A stretch of DNA of 64,000 nucleotides, taken from contig JBLXDM010000001.1 of the NCBI GenBank assembly GCA_048264125.1, positions 310,001-374,000 on the forward strand. Reading direction: 5' to 3'. The stretch's first letter is position 1. Every line of letters starts with the position of its first letter. Below the pieces are notes generated by a model. The model made no database searches, was not told where the DNA came from, and saw only the letters and a list, made by a program, of their open reading frames with translations. The translations under genes were made by a program, and so were the position numbers. Positions 42,908 to 51,768 of the stretch are shown piece by piece. The stretch is from M1-B18 sp048264125 (lineage in GTDB: Bacteria > Bacillota > Clostridia > Peptostreptococcales > Natronincolaceae).

Positions 42908-44665
42908 ATGAAAAGAATTAAAAAGTCTTTAGCTATAATACTGACTTTAATATTAGTATTATCCTTAGGAGCCTGTCAAACAAATAATGCTAGTAATAGT
43001 AAAGATGAACAAGAGCTTGTAAATGGTCAATTTGTAGGAGAAGGTAAAGGCAAAGGTGGGGCCGTAAAATTAGAGCTTACTTTTGAAAGCTCTGTAATTA
43101 ACGATATAAAAGTTCTAGAGCATAATGAATCTGACTATACAGAACCAGTTATTGCAGATTTAACTAACCAAATCATCAAAACAAACTCTACAAATGTTGA
43201 TATTGTTTCTGGTGCTACATTAACAAGCCATGCTATCATCAACGCTGTAAAGGATGCTATAAAAAAATCAGGTGCAGTTTTAACTGCAAAAGAAGCAATT
43301 CAAGAATCTGAAAAAGCAGAAGATATCTCAACAGACATAGTTATTATAGGTGCTGGGGGAGCAGGATTATCTGCAGCTATAGAGGCTACTAATGCAGGTG
43401 CAAAAGTAATCGTCGTAGAAAAAAATGCTTTCATGGGTGGAAATACAAACTATGCTACAGGTGGAATGAATGCAGCTGGTACAAAGTATCAAGAAGCAAA
43501 AGGAATAAAAGATAGTCCAGAGCTACATTTTCAAGATACAATGAAGGGTGGACACGATAAAAACGACCCAGCACTATTAAAAGTATTTACTGATAAAGCT
43601 GCAGATACCGTTTATTGGCTTGAAGAATTAGGAGCAAAGTTGTCTGAAATCGGAAGATCTGGGGGGCAAAGTGTAGATAGAATTCATAAAGGTCCTGAGG
43701 GTATGCCTATAGGAACTCATCTTATGAAGGTATTTACTAATCAAGTAGAAAAGCTGAATATTGATGTTAGATTAAGTACGAAAGCAGTAGAAATTATATC
43801 AGAAGGTAATAAAGTGACAGCTATAAAAGTAGAAAATAAAAATGGAGATGCTTACACTATAAATGCTAAAGCTGTAATACTTGCATCAGGTGGATTTGGA
43901 GCTAATTCAGATTTAGTAACAAAATATAAGCCGGAACTAGAGGGCTTTGGAACAACAAATCAACCAGGAGCAACAGGCGATGTGTTTAGTATGTTAGAAA
44001 AACTAGATATAGCTTTAACTGATATGCAAGAGATTCAAACTCACCCTACAGTAGTTCCTAGAATAAATGAGATGATCACTGAAGGGGTAAGAGGTGATGG
44101 CGCTATATTGGTAAATAGAGACGGAAAAAGATTTATAAATGAGCTGGAAACTAGAGATACAGTATCTAAGGCGATATTATCGCAAGAAGGTAAAAGTGCA
44201 TTTTTAATCTTTGATCAGCAAGTAGTGGATACGGCTAGTGCTATAAAAAAATATAGAGATGCTGGATTATTGACAGAAGCAACCTCTTTAAAAGAGTTAG
44301 GTGAAAAGCTTAAAATTAATGCGGCTCAACTTGAAGGTACTGTAGCTGCTTATAATGAGTACTATAAAGATCAAAAAGATACGGAATTTGGTAGAAGATT
44401 ATTGAATGTAGAGCTTACAAAGGCACCATTTTACGGGGTAGAAGTATCTCCTGCTATTCACCATACAATGGGTGGTATAAAAATAAATACTAACACAGAA
44501 GTAATTAATAATTCAGGTAAAGTTGTTGAAGGATTATATGCTGCTGGAGAGGTTACAGGAGGAATACACGGTGGCAATAGAATTGGTGGTAACGCAGTAA
44601 CTGATATAACTGTATTTGGTAAAATTGCGGGAAAAAATGCAGCAGAGGCTATAAAAGGTAGATAA
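42908..44665 (+). CDS. Extracellular flavinylated fumarate-reductase-like lipoprotein (FMN-bind + FAD domain)
   Basis: 585 residues. Lipoprotein signal with lipobox LSLGAC, Cys23. Then an FMN-binding domain with flavinylation motif SGATLTS (101-107), and a large FAD_binding_2 domain starting at the dinucleotide motif DIVIIGAGGAGLSAA (143-157). Substrate-site marks of the fumarate/urocanate reductase family: RGDGAILVNRDGKRFINE, HHTMGGIKI and GNRIGGNAVTDI. It would reduce an extracellular acceptor such as fumarate, urocanate or an enoate with electrons from the membrane through the covalent FMN. GGAGAG precedes the ATG. Likely under the neighbouring two-component system. Confidence 0.9.
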   Translation: MKRIKKSLAIILTLILVLSLGACQTNNASNSKDEQELVNGQFVGEGKGKGGAVKLELTFESSVINDIKVLEHNESDYTEPVIADLTNQIIKTNSTNVDIVSGATLTSHAIINAVKDAIKKSGAVLTAKEAIQESEKAEDISTDIVIIGAGGAGLSAAIEATNAGAKVIVVEKNAFMGGNTNYATGGMNAAGTKYQEAKGIKDSPELHFQDTMKGGHDKNDPALLKVFTDKAADTVYWLEELGAKLSEIGRSGGQSVDRIHKGPEGMPIGTHLMKVFTNQVEKLNIDVRLSTKAVEIISEGNKVTAIKVENKNGDAYTINAKAVILASGGFGANSDLVTKYKPELEGFGTTNQPGATGDVFSMLEKLDIALTDMQEIQTHPTVVPRINEMITEGVRGDGAILVNRDGKRFINELETRDTVSKAILSQEGKSAFLIFDQQVVDTASAIKKYRDAGLLTEATSLKELGEKLKINAAQLEGTVAAYNEYYKDQKDTEFGRRLLNVELTKAPFYGVEVSPAIHHTMGGIKINTNTEVINNSGKVVEGLYAAGEVTGGIHGGNRIGGNAVTDITVFGKIAGKNAAEAIKGR

Positions 44666-44688
44666 TTATATAAAATCGGTTCTCATAA

Positions 44689-44745
44689 AACCACTCTTTA
44701 CTGATAAGTTACCTTTATCAGAGAAGAGTGGTTCTTATTTCTTTC
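44689..44745 (+). terminator. Terminator of the flavocytochrome gene
   Basis: AACCACTCTT pairs with AAGAGTGGTT (44724-44733), with an inner CTGATAA/TTATCAG stem, followed by CTTATTTCTTT. The rest of 44746-44946 holds no gene. Confidence 0.75.
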
Positions 44746-44946
44746 CCCAGTTGTTTATTTCGGTCTATTACTTTGACACGATTATAATGTTGTATTGATT
44801 GCAGATAGATGTTAAAATTTACAAAGAAGCTTATGCAATAGAGAATTTACATAGAGCTGCTTGCTAGAATAAAAGAGGAGGAAAGCTTTAGCTATAAGGC
44901 ATACTATAACCAAAGCAGTAAATAGAAACGGAGGAAACAAACCTAC

Positions 44947-46188
44947 ATGGACAACAAAATTCACTGGAAAAAGAACATTATTCTATTTTTAGCCAGCCAG
45001 ATAATTTCCATTTTTGGATCATCGCTGGTGCAATACGCCATAATGTGGCACATTACCCTGACAACTCAGTCTGGGGTTATGATGACGCTATCGATTATAT
45101 GCGGGTTTTTGCCCACTTTTTTTCTTTCGCCCTTTGCAGGAGTTTGGGCTGATAGATATAACAGGAAAATGCTTATTGTCTTTGCGGATGCACTGATTGC
45201 AATTGCAACCCTTATTTTGGCCATTTTCTTTTTACAGGGTCACTATTCCATATGGATGCTGTTTATTGCTTCAGCTGTTAGGGCACTGGGAGCTGGAATA
45301 CAAGCACCTGCGGTGGGGGCATTGATACCCCAGATTGTACCAGAGGAGCAGCTCACTCGGATAAATGCCATCAATGGCAGTATACAGTCGATGGTAATGC
45401 TGGTATCCCCTATGCTGAGTGGTGCCCTGTTGACCATGTCAACAATAGAGGTTATATTTTTTATTGATGTAGTTACGGCGGCTATTGCCATTGCTATACT
45501 ACTGTTTCTTCTACATGTGCCATCCCATGAAAAGGCAAAGGAAGCCCAATCCGTCAGCTATTTTGCAGATCTAGCACAGGGCTTTTCCTATATCAGAAAA
45601 AATGACTACATAATGCGGTTTTTTCTGTTTTGTGCCGTCTTTTTCGTATTGATTGCTCCTGTTGCCTTCCTGACGCCTCTGCAGGTAACCCGCAGCTTTG
45701 GTGAGGATGTATGGAGACTAACGGCGATCGAGATTACCTTCGCAGTGGGGATGATGCTGGGAGGCGTAGTTATGGCCTCGTGGGGAGGCTTTAAAAACAG
45801 AATCCATACTATGGCCTTTTCATCTATAGTGATGGGAGTCTGCACCATTATCCTTGGCTGGGTACCCTTCTTTTCCTTATACCTGTTGATTATGGGAGTT
45901 TGGGGGATGGTACTGCCCTTCTTCAACACACCTTCAACGGTTCTGCTGCAGGAAAGGGTGGAGGAGGCATTTATGGGAAGGGTATTTGGCGTTTTAGGTA
46001 TGATCAACAGCGTTATGATGCCTGTAGGAATGCTGATATTCGGGCCTTTAGCGGACATTGTAAAAATCGAATCGATTTTACTGGGTACAGGAGCTCTTAT
46101 CGTGATTCTGGGAATATTACTGGTAAGGAATCGTCCACTTGTGGCGGCAGGCTGGCCTATCAACCGGGATATTACTCTTGAAGAATAG
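44947..46188 (+). CDS. MFS efflux transporter (EntS/macrolide-efflux type)
   Basis: 413 residues with twelve hydrophobic segments. The loop 2-3 motif reads GVWADRYNRKM (about 64-74), and RALGAGIQAPAVGALIPQIV follows in segment 4, as in the MFS_3 group that includes EntS and macrolide/multidrug exporters. GGAGG precedes ATG 44947. Single gene; substrate unknown. The frame continues open for 46 codons after its TAG stop (see 46189-46329). Confidence 0.88.
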   Translation: MDNKIHWKKNIILFLASQIISIFGSSLVQYAIMWHITLTTQSGVMMTLSIICGFLPTFFLSPFAGVWADRYNRKMLIVFADALIAIATLILAIFFLQGHYSIWMLFIASAVRALGAGIQAPAVGALIPQIVPEEQLTRINAINGSIQSMVMLVSPMLSGALLTMSTIEVIFFIDVVTAAIAIAILLFLLHVPSHEKAKEAQSVSYFADLAQGFSYIRKNDYIMRFFLFCAVFFVLIAPVAFLTPLQVTRSFGEDVWRLTAIEITFAVGMMLGGVVMASWGGFKNRIHTMAFSSIVMGVCTIILGWVPFFSLYLLIMGVWGMVLPFFNTPSTVLLQERVEEAFMGRVFGVLGMINSVMMPVGMLIFGPLADIVKIESILLGTGALIVILGILLVRNRPLVAAGWPINRDITLEE

Positions 46189-46329
46189 GTACTAGCTTTC
46201 GCAAAACTAAAAGAGCGGGAGCGTCATATTGTTTATAAATCAGTATTAATACAGCAGGCAAAAGAAGCGCAGAGGTACTGGAGGGAAAAAATCGATAATT
46301 GTACTAAGGTTGCTTTTATTAGCTCATAA
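46189..46329 (+). other. Open in-frame extension after the MFS gene TAG stop
   Basis: Directly after TAG (46186-46188), the same frame stays open for 46 codons to TAA (46327-46329) and would read VLAFAKLKERERHIVYKSVL then QQAKEAQRYWREKIDNCTKV and AFISS. It has no start codon of its own. It is hydrophilic and helix-like, but could be chance or a gene remnant. Confidence 0.3.
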
Positions 46330-46362
46330 TAATATTGAAAAAAATATATTGGAGGAGAGCTA

Positions 46363-46944
46363 ATGAAGGTACTAATAATTTTCGGGCATCCAAATCCCGA
46401 TAGCTTCAATGGGTTAATGCTTTCAGCGATAAAAAACAAGCTTACAGAAAAGGGCTATGAATTTATTGTCAAAAACCTATACGATTCAAATTTTAATCCC
46501 ATGCTAACAATGGGGGATTTTATAAAAATGACCAATAGCACCGTCAGTGATGATGTGGCCCTTGAGCATTTAGATATAGGCTGGGCAGAGGCGATAGTAT
46601 TTATATATCCTGTATGGTGGAGCGGTCCACCGGCCATAGTGAAGGGCTGGTTCGATAGGGTGCTTACGGATGGCTTCGCATTTACCTACAAGACCGATGG
46701 CAGCCATGAGGGGCTTTTGAAGGATAAGCAGGCCTTTATATTCTCCACCTCAGCCATGACTCAGGAGGAAATGAATGAACTGGGGCTGGCAAAGGCCATG
46801 GAGGATATAGCTGTCAAGGGTATACTTAACTATTGTGGGATTACAAACGTGACCTATAGGAATTTTTTTGAAGTGCCTGACACCGACGATCTTACTAGAA
46901 ATCAAATGCTTAATGATATAGCGGGCTTGATCAATAATTTATAG
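46363..46944 (+). CDS. NAD(P)H dehydrogenase (quinone)-like flavoprotein
   Basis: 193 residues of the flavodoxin-like NQO1/KefF/MdaB family, two-electron reductases of quinones. Marks: ILIIFGHPNPDSFNG-type N-terminus (here VLIIFGHPNPDSFNG), FIYPVWWSGPPAIVKGWFDR, the family FMN/quinone-site motif, and TYKTDGSHEGLLKDKQAFIF. GGAGGAG precedes ATG 46363. Monocistronic, followed by a compact terminator. Confidence 0.9.
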   Translation: MKVLIIFGHPNPDSFNGLMLSAIKNKLTEKGYEFIVKNLYDSNFNPMLTMGDFIKMTNSTVSDDVALEHLDIGWAEAIVFIYPVWWSGPPAIVKGWFDRVLTDGFAFTYKTDGSHEGLLKDKQAFIFSTSAMTQEEMNELGLAKAMEDIAVKGILNYCGITNVTYRNFFEVPDTDDLTRNQMLNDIAGLINNL

Positions 46945-46947
46945 AAT

Positions 46948-46969
46948 AAGGGTGCTTCGGCATCCTTTT
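46948..46969 (+). terminator. Terminator with UUCG loop
   Basis: AAGGGTGC-TTCG-GCATCCTT followed by TTC; one G-T wobble in the stem. Confidence 0.7.
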
Positions 46970-47154
46970 CTGATATGCTCTAAATCACATAAGTGACCTT
47001 TAAAAAAATTTCTGTTGCTTTGTGAAAAAATTGGCCTTAAAAATATTGTAAATATAAGGTATGATATAAAAGGGATAGTTGACTTGTAATCTACAATACT
47101 AATAAGGAAGAAGCTTTTAATAGCAGCACGTCGGTTGTGAAAGGAGACACTGAT

Positions 47155-47868
47155 ATGATTACTCGTTTATTTATAATTGCCGTAACCCCAGGCATTGCAC
47201 TGGGTCTGGGTGTATATTTGATGGATCGCTATGATAAGGAGCCATTATATTTGCTTATGAAGATGTTTATATTGGGTGCTCTGTCGGTTATACCGGTCCT
47301 ATATATTGAAAGGCTGCTGCTCAAAATAAATGTTTTTGGCGGTGTGCTGGGCATTGCCTTTACTGCCTTTATAGTTGCAGGGCTTACGGAGGAGTACTTT
47401 AAAAGAGCTGTGGTGCTTTATGGTGCTTATAATGACAAAAACTTCAATGAGAAGCTGGATGGCATAGTCTATGCCGTTTTTTCTGCCTTAGGCTTTGCTA
47501 CCGTTGAAAATATTATGTATGTAGTTTTCAGATACACCGGAAATTATTACGTTGGTGTTTTGAGGGGAATACTTTCTGTACCGGCTCATACATTATTTGC
47601 AATCACTATGGGTTACTATCTTTCCCTTGCTAAATTTACGTCAAATGAAAAGGAAAGCAAGGTGTACCATTCTAGATCCTTACTGATACCAATATTGCTG
47701 CATGGACTGTTTAACTTTATATTAATGGCTAAAATACCAATACTAATGCTCTTATTTATACCATATGTTATATATTTATGGCGGGTAAATCTGATTAAGC
47801 TTAACGAATATACCCGGGAAAGCCGGGATAAATACAATAAGATACACGATATTGAGGACTTAGATTAG
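47155..47868 (+). CDS. prsW: PrsW-family intramembrane metalloprotease
   Basis: 237 residues with about seven membrane segments. PrsW cleaves the anti-sigma factor RsiW in Bacillus; here the target is unknown. The family motifs are GLTEEYFKRAVVLYGAYND (EExxK type, about 81-99), FATVENIMYVVFRYTG and the H-containing VPAHTLFAITMGYYL and LLHGLFNF. Start ATG 47155 has AAAGGAG eight bases upstream; an in-frame GTG at 47137 has none. Confidence 0.9.
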   Translation: MITRLFIIAVTPGIALGLGVYLMDRYDKEPLYLLMKMFILGALSVIPVLYIERLLLKINVFGGVLGIAFTAFIVAGLTEEYFKRAVVLYGAYNDKNFNEKLDGIVYAVFSALGFATVENIMYVVFRYTGNYYVGVLRGILSVPAHTLFAITMGYYLSLAKFTSNEKESKVYHSRSLLIPILLHGLFNFILMAKIPILMLLFIPYVIYLWRVNLIKLNEYTRESRDKYNKIHDIEDLD

Positions 47869-47946
47869 TGCCCTGACTACCTTGAAAATAGGGAGCAGCG
47901 GGGGAAATCCTTACAGGGCGCCGAATTTAACAAAGGGGGAAGCAAA

Positions 47947-48597
47947 TTGCATAAGTACGATGGCGCAATTTTTGATTTAGATGGAACATTGGTGGATTCA
48001 ATGTGGGTATGGGAGAAGATAGACTTAGATTTTTTAGGACAGAGGGGACTGACGGTGCCGGAGGATATTGGAACAGTCACAGCCGGCATGAGCTTTACTG
48101 AAACAGCCGGATATTTTAAGGCCACCTTTCAGCTTGAGGAGTCGGTGGAGGAGATAAAGGAGCTTTGGATACGGATGGCTGTTGACTACTATAGCCACGA
48201 AGTGCTTTTAAAGCCAGGTGCCTTAGAGCTCTTAAAGCATTTTAAAAAATGCAATACTAAAATTGGACTTGCCACCAGCTGTTCAAGGGAGCTGCTTACG
48301 GCAGTTTTACAGCAGCATCAAATAAATGCATATTTCGATGCCATAGTGACCTCCTGCGAGGTTGATCGGGGGAAGCCCCATCCTGATGTATATCTAAAGA
48401 CGGCAGAGATGCTTTCAATTAGGCCGGAAAGGATCATTGCCTTCGAGGATACCGTGGCAGGAGCAATGTCGGCTAAGGCGGCAGGGATGACTGTTGTAGG
48501 CCTATATGATGAATACTCTTGTCTGCATCAGGAGGAATTAAAATCCACAGCTGATTTGTATATTAAATCCATGACGGAGTTTTTTGCGTTTGAATAG
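47947..48597 (+). CDS. HAD-superfamily hydrolase (beta-phosphoglucomutase-like)
   Basis: 216-residue phosphatase/mutase-type enzyme. HAD motif I FDLDGTLVDSM (nucleophile in DLDGT), motif II region IGLATSCSR, motif III Lys in GKPHPDVYLKTAE, motif IV FEDTVAGAMSAKAAGM. The cap domain between motifs I and II is the helical C1 type of beta-phosphoglucomutases and sugar phosphatases. It starts at TTG 47947 behind AAAGGGGG. The substrate cannot be told. Confidence 0.88.
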   Translation: MHKYDGAIFDLDGTLVDSMWVWEKIDLDFLGQRGLTVPEDIGTVTAGMSFTETAGYFKATFQLEESVEEIKELWIRMAVDYYSHEVLLKPGALELLKHFKKCNTKIGLATSCSRELLTAVLQQHQINAYFDAIVTSCEVDRGKPHPDVYLKTAEMLSIRPERIIAFEDTVAGAMSAKAAGMTVVGLYDEYSCLHQEELKSTADLYIKSMTEFFAFE

Positions 48598-48643
48598 AAG
48601 CTGTTAATCTGTAGCATATACAATAATTTACATAACAAAAATA

Positions 48644-48673
48644 AAAATCAGAAGGGTCCTCCCTTCTGATTTT
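48644..48673. terminator. Bidirectional terminator between convergent genes
   Basis: AAAATCAGAAGGG (48644-48656), loop TCCT, CCCTTCTGATTTT (48661-48673): a perfect 13-base stem with A and T runs suited to both strands. Confidence 0.85.
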
Positions 48674-48680
48674 ATGTATA

Positions 48681-49217
48681 TTATTTTTGTCTGGCAACAG
48701 TTTTTACAATTTCCTCTATCGTAGCATTTGATGGTATGTCAAAGGTTCCGGATTTTAACTTAGTGCCTAAATTCAACGCCTCTGACACCCTTACAAACTC
48801 TGAGGTGTCGGATATAAGACCCTTTTCCTTTAAAATATTGGCAATACCTATTCCTGGGGTTCCATCTGGTATTACAACACGTACAATCTCAACGATAATA
48901 GCTGTAGGTGGAGGGGTTTGGGGAGTTTCATTTACCGGAGGTGCTACCTCCTCTGTATGCTCCTCTTCAACCGGTTCCTCTTCAATTGGCTCCTCTTCCT
49001 CCTGCTCTTCTACAGGTGGAGCTTCCTCCTCTTCCCCTTCAGGGACTGCTTCTGCATCGTTATTTCCTTCGTCTGCCATAACAATACCGGAGTCTAGCTT
49101 AAACCAATCACCTAAGTTGACGGCGACAACTGAAAACATTGCCAGGGCTATGAGGAGTGCAACAAAAATATCGGTATTATCGTGCAAAAAATCCTTTAAT
49201 CTCTCCATCCTTTTCAA
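48681..49217 (-). CDS. Membrane-anchored MltG-like (YceG N-terminal domain) protein without catalytic domain
   Basis: 178 residues. One membrane helix (about 17-35), then a long acidic Pro/Glu-rich linker (about 50-110), then a ~65-residue domain with VVIPDGTPGIGIANILKEKG and LKSGTFDIPSNATIEEIVKT, which matches the LysM-like N-terminal domain of the endolytic transglycosylase MltG. The catalytic YceG domain (another ~200 residues) is absent. It may bind peptidoglycan as a regulatory stub; such short forms occur in clostridia. Single gene. Confidence 0.7.
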   Translation of the reverse strand: MKRMERLKDFLHDNTDIFVALLIALAMFSVVAVNLGDWFKLDSGIVMADEGNNDAEAVPEGEEEEAPPVEEQEEEEPIEEEPVEEEHTEEVAPPVNETPQTPPPTAIIVEIVRVVIPDGTPGIGIANILKEKGLISDTSEFVRVSEALNLGTKLKSGTFDIPSNATIEEIVKTVARQK

Positions 49218-49294
49218 TCCTTTCCGACAACTCTCTACAACAAAAGAATATCATATAATACCTGATAATTTCAACAGAAATACAAATGAAATTA

Positions 49295-49322
49295 TTGACA
49301 CTGTCGAAAAGTAAGATATAAT
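49295..49322 (+). promoter_or_regulatory. Consensus sigma-A promoter for acetyltransferase gene
   Basis: TTGACA (49295-49300), 16 bases, TATAAT (49317-49322), 55 bases before the start codon. Confidence 0.75.
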
Positions 49323-49377
49323 TTAATTATTTAAAGGTTGTAATGAGTGGATATTTATTGATTTTGGGGGTCATATT

Positions 49378-49914
49378 ATGACAATATATACCATGTATAA
49401 TGATGAAGAATTGCTTGTAAGACTTGCCACAAGAGCAGATGCAGATGAAATTCTTCAGCTGCTTAAGCTGGTGGGAGGAGAAAGTGATAATTTAACCTAT
49501 GGTAGTGATGAATTAGGATTTACCGCCGGTCAAGAGGAGGAAATAATCGATCAGCATAATAAAAGCTGCAATTCCCTATTTATTGCAGCCGAATATAAGG
49601 GTAAAATAATAGGGGTATTGAATTTTTCTGGAGGAAATCGTGAAAGAATTGCCCATTGTGGAATGTTTGGAATGTCGGTCTTAAAGGAGTATTGGGGTAT
49701 CGGCGTGGGCACCAGCTTAGTGGATTTTATGCTGGACTGGGCTGAAGAAACTGATATAATAAAAAAGATCGAGCTTCAGGTTCGGGCAGATAATAAGAGG
49801 GCAATACAGCTATATAAAAAAATGGGCTTTGTGGTTGAAGGAAGGCTACGAAGATCTATCAAAATAGCTGGAGAATACTTTGATACCCTTTACATGGGTA
49901 AGGTGATAGATTAA
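49378..49914 (+). CDS. GNAT family N-acetyltransferase
   Basis: 178 residues. The acetyl-CoA-binding motif A is MSVLKEYWGIGVGTSLVDFM (R/Q-x-x-G-x-G/A type: YWGIGVGT), followed by LQVRADNKRAIQLYKKMGF, typical of RimI- and PhnO-like acetyltransferases. It stands behind a consensus promoter. Substrate unknown. Confidence 0.88.
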   Translation: MTIYTMYNDEELLVRLATRADADEILQLLKLVGGESDNLTYGSDELGFTAGQEEEIIDQHNKSCNSLFIAAEYKGKIIGVLNFSGGNRERIAHCGMFGMSVLKEYWGIGVGTSLVDFMLDWAEETDIIKKIELQVRADNKRAIQLYKKMGFVVEGRLRRSIKIAGEYFDTLYMGKVID

Positions 49915-50101
49915 GGGGGGATTAGGTATATGGGTGGATTTGATAGGCTTTGATCCACAGCATTAATACAAGGGCATTACAAAGAAGCTGTTAATAAGCC
50001 ACAACAAATTACATAATATTTTTTTTATAAGTTATAATATCGTTTAAAGGGTAATATACAATAATTAATAATACACAATAGCATGATTGGGAGGTATAAA
50101 T

Positions 50102-50458
50102 ATGGCGAAGAAAGTAAAGAAAATTGTTGATGTGACCGATTTAGAAAAGGTGATTAAGCGTTCCACTAAAAAACCGTTGTTTATATTTAAGCATGATGAA
50201 ACAATTCAGGAGAGCGAGGACGCCTACGCAGAGTATCTTGATTTTATTGAGGGCTCAGAGGAGGACATTTTGTACACTGTCGTATATGTTCGTGAGGATG
50301 TAGAGGTATCAGAGGCCGTTGAGGAGCTTTTAGAGGTCGCCCATGAGGTGCCACAGCTTATTTTGGTCATGGATGAAGAGGTGGTCTGGGACGATATCAA
50401 GGATAATATAAACCATGACAATCTCATTGAGGTTGTAGATGAATTCGTAACCGAATAG
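50102..50458 (+). CDS. Acidic thioredoxin-fold protein, YtxJ/BrxC-like without its cysteine
   Basis: 118 residues. The arrangement KKPLFIFKHDETIQESEDAY, then VPQLILVMDEEVVWDDIKDN, follows the DUF2847 monothiol bacilliredoxin YtxJ/BrxC (KHSTTCPIS...SPQ...VW), but the active-site Cys is replaced (HDETIQES) and the protein contains no cysteine at all. A redox function is therefore unlikely; it may be a binding relic of the fold. ATG 50102 has GGGAGG seven bases upstream. Confidence 0.5.
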   Translation: MAKKVKKIVDVTDLEKVIKRSTKKPLFIFKHDETIQESEDAYAEYLDFIEGSEEDILYTVVYVREDVEVSEAVEELLEVAHEVPQLILVMDEEVVWDDIKDNINHDNLIEVVDEFVTE

Positions 50459-50570
50459 CAGCTTGCCCCCTTGATTAGTATAAAGCTGGATGAAGCTTTT
50501 GAAGTTGATTTATTTTTATCCAAGTGGTAGAATGAGTAGGAAGCTTTTTACGCAGACAGGGGGATATTAG

Positions 50571-51101
50571 ATGAAGAACGAAATTTTAGAATGGATTAAA
50601 ACTATTGTCTTATCAGTTGTTATAGCACTTGTTATCACAACCTTTGTTAAACCCACAATTGTAAGGCAGCACTCAATGAGCCCAACCTTAGAGGAATACG
50701 ATTTTTTAATTATAAATCGGCTGTTATATAAAAGAGGAACTCCAAGCTACGGAGATATCATAGTATTTAAATCGGACTTAAAAACAAACATTGGCAATAA
50801 TAAGCTTTTAATTAAAAGAGTTATAGGACTACCTAATGACGAGCTTCTTATAGAGGAAGGAAGGATATATCTGAACGGCGAGCTGCTGGAGGAGGAGTAT
50901 CTCAATGGCCTAGAAACCGATGGTAAGGACGTCGAAGGTGAAAGGTTGATCATACCTGAAGGAATGCTATTCGTAATGGGGGATAATAGAGGCAACAGCA
51001 TGGATAGTCGTGACAGGACCATAGGCTTTATTAATCAAGAGGATATAGTTGGAAAGGCCTTTGTAAGGTTATTTCCATTCAATAAAATTGGTTCATTATA
51101 A
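50571..51101 (+). CDS. lepB: Signal peptidase I
   Basis: Removes signal peptides of exported proteins at the outer face of the membrane. 176 residues, the short Gram-positive (SipS) type with one N-terminal membrane helix (about 10-27). Catalytic Ser35 in QHSMSPTL, general-base Lys82 in LLIKRVIG, and the box E motif MGDNRGNSMDSRD. The ATG follows GGGGG. A second signal peptidase gene follows about 100 bases after this one's terminator, evidently a tandem paralogue. Confidence 0.95.
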   Translation: MKNEILEWIKTIVLSVVIALVITTFVKPTIVRQHSMSPTLEEYDFLIINRLLYKRGTPSYGDIIVFKSDLKTNIGNNKLLIKRVIGLPNDELLIEEGRIYLNGELLEEEYLNGLETDGKDVEGERLIIPEGMLFVMGDNRGNSMDSRDRTIGFINQEDIVGKAFVRLFPFNKIGSL

Positions 51102-51129
51102 ATCCCGAGGCTCAGGCCTTGGGATTTTT
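51100..51129 (+). terminator. Terminator between the two signal peptidase genes
   Basis: AAATCCCGAGGC pairs with GCCTTGGGATTT around a short loop, followed by TT. It separates the two paralogues into independent units. Confidence 0.75.
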
Positions 51130-51219
51130 GCCGTCATATACACCTCTAGGGAAATTGATTTCGTTAACATTAAATGATAAAATTATAAATATGACGTTAA
51201 GATGAAGGTAGGGGCCCAT

Positions 51220-51738
51220 ATGAAGGATAAATTGATAGAGGGTACAAAAGTATTTCTGCTGGCGATATCCTTTACCCTTTTGATCACATTTCTGATAAAA
51301 CCGACTATAGTCAAGAATTATTCAATGAGTCCGACTCTGGAGGAGAACGACTTTGTTATAATTAATAGACCTATTACTAAGAGTATGCCTCGTAAAGGGG
51401 ATATCGTGGTTTTTAAATCAAAGCTCAGAACTGTTGACGGCAAGGAAAAGCTGCTAATAAAGCGAATTATAGCTGTTGCAGGAGATGATTTAAAAATAGA
51501 AGCAGGAAGGGTCTATATCAACGGGAAGCTCTTTCTGGAGGATTATTTGAAGGATTCCTACACCCGGGGAGATTTAAGCCTTAAAATACCTGAAAGCAAG
51601 GTTTTTGTTATGGGAGATAACCGCAGCAATAGTCTTGACAGCCGAGACAGCTCACTGGGGCTTGTGGATTTATCAGACATAGTGGGAAAGGCCTTAATAA
51701 GACTATATCCCTTTGAAAGACTAGGACTTATAAACTAA
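51220..51738 (+). CDS. lepB: Signal peptidase I, second paralogue
   Basis: 172 residues, same layout as the upstream paralogue: membrane helix (about 9-26), catalytic Ser35 in NYSMSPTL, Lys81 in LLIKRIIA, MGDNRSNSLDSRD. The two differ in the central loop, where this copy is shorter. ATG 51220 is chosen with GGTAGGGG five bases upstream; in-frame ATG 51202 lacks a site. Confidence 0.94.
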   Translation: MKDKLIEGTKVFLLAISFTLLITFLIKPTIVKNYSMSPTLEENDFVIINRPITKSMPRKGDIVVFKSKLRTVDGKEKLLIKRIIAVAGDDLKIEAGRVYINGKLFLEDYLKDSYTRGDLSLKIPESKVFVMGDNRSNSLDSRDSSLGLVDLSDIVGKALIRLYPFERLGLIN

Positions 51739-51745
51739 ATTATGC

Positions 51746-51768
51746 AGCTCCCATGTGGGGCTTTTTTA
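51746..51768 (+). terminator. Terminator of second signal peptidase gene
   Basis: AGCTCC-CATGT-GGGGCT with one wobble pair, followed by TTTTTT. Confidence 0.75.

Noticed and set aside
48736..49314. 192-codon plus-strand frame rich in Ser and Gly
   Set aside because: It is antisense to the Glu/Pro-rich linker of the MltG-like gene; low complexity, no ribosome site, and the minus-strand protein has a clear membrane helix and domain.
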